Positions 62,045 through 64,000 of a stretch of DNA of 64,000 bases are shown here, one piece after another. This DNA is from Methanothermobacter thermautotrophicus (GTDB lineage: Archaea; Methanobacteriota; Methanobacteria; Methanobacteriales; Methanothermobacteraceae): the NCBI RefSeq assembly GCF_014889545.1, contig NZ_QKOF01000003.1, positions 178,010 to 242,009 on the forward strand, written 5' to 3'. The position numbers were made by a program, and so were the translations under genes. The notes beneath the pieces are model-generated. The model saw only the letters and a list, made by a program, of their open reading frames with translations. It did not search any database and was not told the DNA's origin. Position 1 is the stretch's first letter. Each line of letters opens with the position of its first letter.

Positions 62045-63530
62045 GCTTCAGAAGCGTGCCATGAGGTTTCTTGAAGACAAGAACCCTGTTATTGTATCCA
62101 ACAGGGGCCCCGTGGAATTCTTCAGGGAAAATGATGAAACTGTCATGAAGAGGGGTGCCGGCGGCCTTGTCTCAACACTGCTGCCCCTCGTTGAAAGGTT
62201 CAGTGGTGTGTGGATTTCAAGTGCAATGACAGTTGAAGATGCAAGGGTCGCCTCAAGGTACCCCGAGAACCGGGTTCCACTCCCTGAAGATGATCCCAGA
62301 TTCACGGTTTCATTCGTTATAGTGGATCGTGAGCGATATGAGTCATACTACAGCATTATAAGCAATCCTCTTCTCTGGTTCGTCCAGCACTACATGTGGA
62401 ATACTCCCTACGATCCTCTGATAGATGATAAAGTTTACAGTGCCTGGGAAGATGGCTATGTACATGTCAATAAAAAATTTGGGGATAAGGTGATATCTGA
62501 AATTGAGAGAAATGAAAAGGATTCCCTGATTATGTTACAGGATTACCATCTTTATTTATGTCCTTTCTTCATAAAAAAGGAAATTGGTGACGTATTTTTA
62601 AGTCATTTCATACATATACCCTGGCCACAAAGGGATTACTTCAATATACTTCCTGAAAGGATGAGAGCTGACATAATAGGAGGCCTTCTATCAAATACCA
62701 TCCTTGGCTTCCATATAGAGAGATACTGCGCCAATTTCTTTGAGTGCTGTGAGGACCTTGGTTATGAGGTTGAGAGGGACAGAGGTATCGTGAGGAACGG
62801 GGATGAAAAAACCCTTGTTAAAAGTTACCCCATATCCGTTGACCCTGAAAGCATGGAAAGGACCGTCAGCTCCCCCACCTTCATGGAAAAGGATGAATTT
62901 GTTCGGAAATTAAAGGGGAACATGTTTCTTATATATAGAACAGATAGGGCTGATCTCAGCAAAAACATAATACGTGGTTTCAGGGCCTATGAATTATTTT
63001 TGAGGGATCATCCAGAATTTCATGGAAAGGTAAAGTTTCTTGCAACCGGTAAACCAACAAGACAGCAGATAAGGGAATACAGGAATTACTCTGAGGAGGT
63101 CAAAGATACTGTAGATGAGATCAACGAGAAGTATGGTACAGATGAATGGAAACCCATTGAATACATTTACCGTGCCGACTACGAACTTGTTGCAGCCGCC
63201 TTTAAGAACTATGACTGCCTGATTGTAAATCCCATTGCAGATGGTATGAACATAGTGCCAAAGGAGGCTGCGATTATCAATAGAGAAGATGGTGCCCTGA
63301 TACTCTCAGAACGGGCTGGATGCTATGAGGAACTTTCTGAATATGTAATAGGTGTAAACCCCTTTGATATAAAGGAAACTGCAGATGCGATTTACAGTGC
63401 CATAAAAATGAGTCCTGGGAAAAGGAAGAAGATTTCAGAAGGTCTCAAGGCAAGGGTTCTTGAAAGAACAATCTACCACTGGATAAGCGAGCAGTTCGAT
63501 GATTTTGAGGATCTATGGAACAAAGAATAA
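62034..63530 (+). CDS. otsA: Trehalose-6-phosphate synthase (GT20)
   Basis: 498 aa from ATG 62034, overlapping the previous gene by 11 bases. GT20 signatures: 'VIVSNRGPVEFF' (~22), 'GGLVSTLLPL', 'WFVQHYMWN', 'LQDYHLYLCPFFIKK' (~172), 'FHIERYCANFFECC' and 'NPIADGMNIVPKEAAIIN' (~400). It joins NDP-glucose and glucose-6-phosphate; trehalose is a compatible solute. The stop codon lies inside the short repeat noted at 63524. Confidence 0.9.
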   Translation: MVSELQKRAMRFLEDKNPVIVSNRGPVEFFRENDETVMKRGAGGLVSTLLPLVERFSGVWISSAMTVEDARVASRYPENRVPLPEDDPRFTVSFVIVDRERYESYYSIISNPLLWFVQHYMWNTPYDPLIDDKVYSAWEDGYVHVNKKFGDKVISEIERNEKDSLIMLQDYHLYLCPFFIKKEIGDVFLSHFIHIPWPQRDYFNILPERMRADIIGGLLSNTILGFHIERYCANFFECCEDLGYEVERDRGIVRNGDEKTLVKSYPISVDPESMERTVSSPTFMEKDEFVRKLKGNMFLIYRTDRADLSKNIIRGFRAYELFLRDHPEFHGKVKFLATGKPTRQQIREYRNYSEEVKDTVDEINEKYGTDEWKPIEYIYRADYELVAAAFKNYDCLIVNPIADGMNIVPKEAAIINREDGALILSERAGCYEELSEYVIGVNPFDIKETADAIYSAIKMSPGKRKKISEGLKARVLERTIYHWISEQFDDFEDLWNKE

Positions 63531-63603
63531 ATTTGCCTGCGTAATTCAGGGCTTCCTTTTATCTGCTCCCTTCTCATGGGAATAGAATAATTTTGCCTGC
63601 GTA
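63524..63603. repeat. 20-bp direct repeat, 60 bp apart
   Basis: AGAATAA-ATTTGCCTGC-GTA (63524-63543) and AGAATAA-TTTTGCCTGC-GTA (63584-63603) differ at one base and are exactly 60 bases apart. The first contains the stop codon of the synthase gene. On the minus strand both would form the 3' end of the candidate RNA (GCAGGC then A/T-rich). Confidence 0.8.
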
Positions 63604-63755
63604 CTAACTCTACGGGTTCACAGGTAGATTACCCTTCCCTCCCCGAGCAACCCTCGAAGCAGGCAGTCTGTCCGATGCTGGGTTTCTTCTAATCATATGA
63701 GGCATCAGCCCACATCATAGAAGGACCTATGGCACCGGTCGTTACGATGTGACAT
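63595..63755 (-). ncRNA. Candidate structured RNA downstream of the 5S genes
   Basis: A minus-strand TATA box TTTATATA (63784-63777) predicts a transcript starting near 63755. Two foldable parts follow. First, CACATC/GATGTG (63751-63746 with 63716-63711) encloses CATAG/CTATG (63731-63727 with 63720-63716). Second, GCCTGC/GCAGGC (63664-63659 with 63600-63595) encloses GGGTT/AACCC (63653-63649 with 63618-63614). The DNA is GC-rich for an intergenic region. I do not recognise it as tRNA, SRP RNA or RNase P RNA; a box H/ACA-type guide or a novel RNA is possible. Ends are approximate. Confidence 0.4.
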
Positions 63756-63802
63756 TGAATTCTATGAAAATCAGTGTATATAAATTTTTAAGAGTGAGTG
63801 GC

Positions 63803-63919
63803 TGGCAGTGAAGTGGGCTTCCCACAGCAAAAAACCGCAGTACACACCCACAACGCAGCAGGACTTAACTACTGAGATCGAAACGAGATCAGGTATAAGC
63901 CCCCACGCCATGACCGCCA
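63803..63919 (-). rRNA. rrf: 5S ribosomal RNA, copy 1
   Basis: On the minus strand the sequence runs TGGCGGTCATGGCG...ACTGCCA; the two ends pair as helix I (TGGCGGT with ACTGCCA). Internal 5S landmarks include ACCTGATCTCGTTTCGATCT, CAGTAGTTAAGTCC and GTGTGTACTGCGG. About 117 nt, as expected. The ends are set by the helix and could be off by 2-4 bases. It is the most downstream gene of an rRNA operon entering from the right. Confidence 0.9.
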
Positions 63920-63963
63920 TGCCATTTATGATAATGATGAAAGTGATGAGTATGAGGGTGGTC

Positions 63964-64000
63964 TGGCAGTGAAGTGGGCTTCCCACAGCAAAAAACCGCA
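63964..64000 (-). rRNA. rrf: 5S ribosomal RNA, copy 2 (cut by window end)
   Basis: The 37 visible bases are identical to the 3' part of copy 1 (63803-63839), starting at the same TGGCAGT. The rest lies beyond base 64000. The two 5S genes are 44 bases apart and in the same direction. Confidence 0.85.

Noticed and set aside
63771..63986. 71-codon minus-strand frame
   Set aside because: It lies across the 5S rRNA gene and its spacer.

Overview
The window looks like chromosomal DNA of a thermophilic, pseudomurein-walled methanogen of the genus Methanothermobacter. The evidence is the MCM helicase (46251-48251), which matches what I remember of M. thermautotrophicus mtMCM almost residue for residue, the pseudomurein-binding repeats, the EppA/class III pilin genes, the archaeal factors (aIF2-beta, NMD3, archaeal phosphoglycerate mutase, phosphopantoate ligase) and the GGAGGTGAT-type ribosome sites with TATA boxes. 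A few MCM residues differ from the version I remember, so a sister strain or species (M. marburgensis-like) is more likely than strain Delta-H. This is inference from recalled families, not a search.

Layout. 1-5100: end of a CBS protein, an MntA-HepT toxin-antitoxin pair, a CPC-type metal ATPase behind a palindromic operator, and a secreted pseudomurein-binding transglutaminase-fold protein. 5700-12430: flavin protein and an amino-acid/nucleotide block (asnB, gatC, ACT regulator, hom, apgM, pyrG). 12500-23800: a surface-assembly block with an STT3-type glycosyltransferase, a class III prepilin peptidase and six exported proteins whose N-termini are variations on the class III (EppA) signal. 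23800-28000: Dph6, UPF0201, UPF0200 kinase, phosphopantoate-beta-alanine ligase and an M42 peptidase.

28100-40200 is an AT-rich, decayed accessory island. It carries a broken secreted protein with a signal peptide, a pseudomurein-binding repeat and a chitobiase-like beta domain. Its C-terminal tail starts after a short conserved seam. A nearly identical copy of that seam (54 of 56 bases) lies about 1.1 kb downstream, fused to an unrelated tail, and a third, weaker version lies about 6 kb further on with another tail. Each tail is followed closely by a small separate gene. This is the layout of a polymorphic toxin/immunity locus with orphan tail cassettes, here adapted to a pseudomurein wall. 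It is the most interesting thing in the window. The function is inferred from architecture only. Around it are two AbrB-like genes (one broken), two TPR genes (one frameshifted inside near-identical repeats), a decayed phage-like HTH gene, helically phased 11-bp repeats and recurrent non-coding repeats.

40200-63530 returns to core genes: a voltage-sensor channel without the usual potassium filter, a photolyase relative lacking the iron-sulfur cysteines, RlmE, MCM, aIF2-beta, NMD3, TyrRS, dTMP kinase, a REC-PAS-GAF protein, a U32 peptidase, a MutS2-type protein, and a five-gene cluster for trehalose-6-phosphate metabolism. The last 470 bases, on the minus strand, hold two tandem 5S rRNA genes (one cut by the window end) and a candidate structured RNA with its own TATA box.
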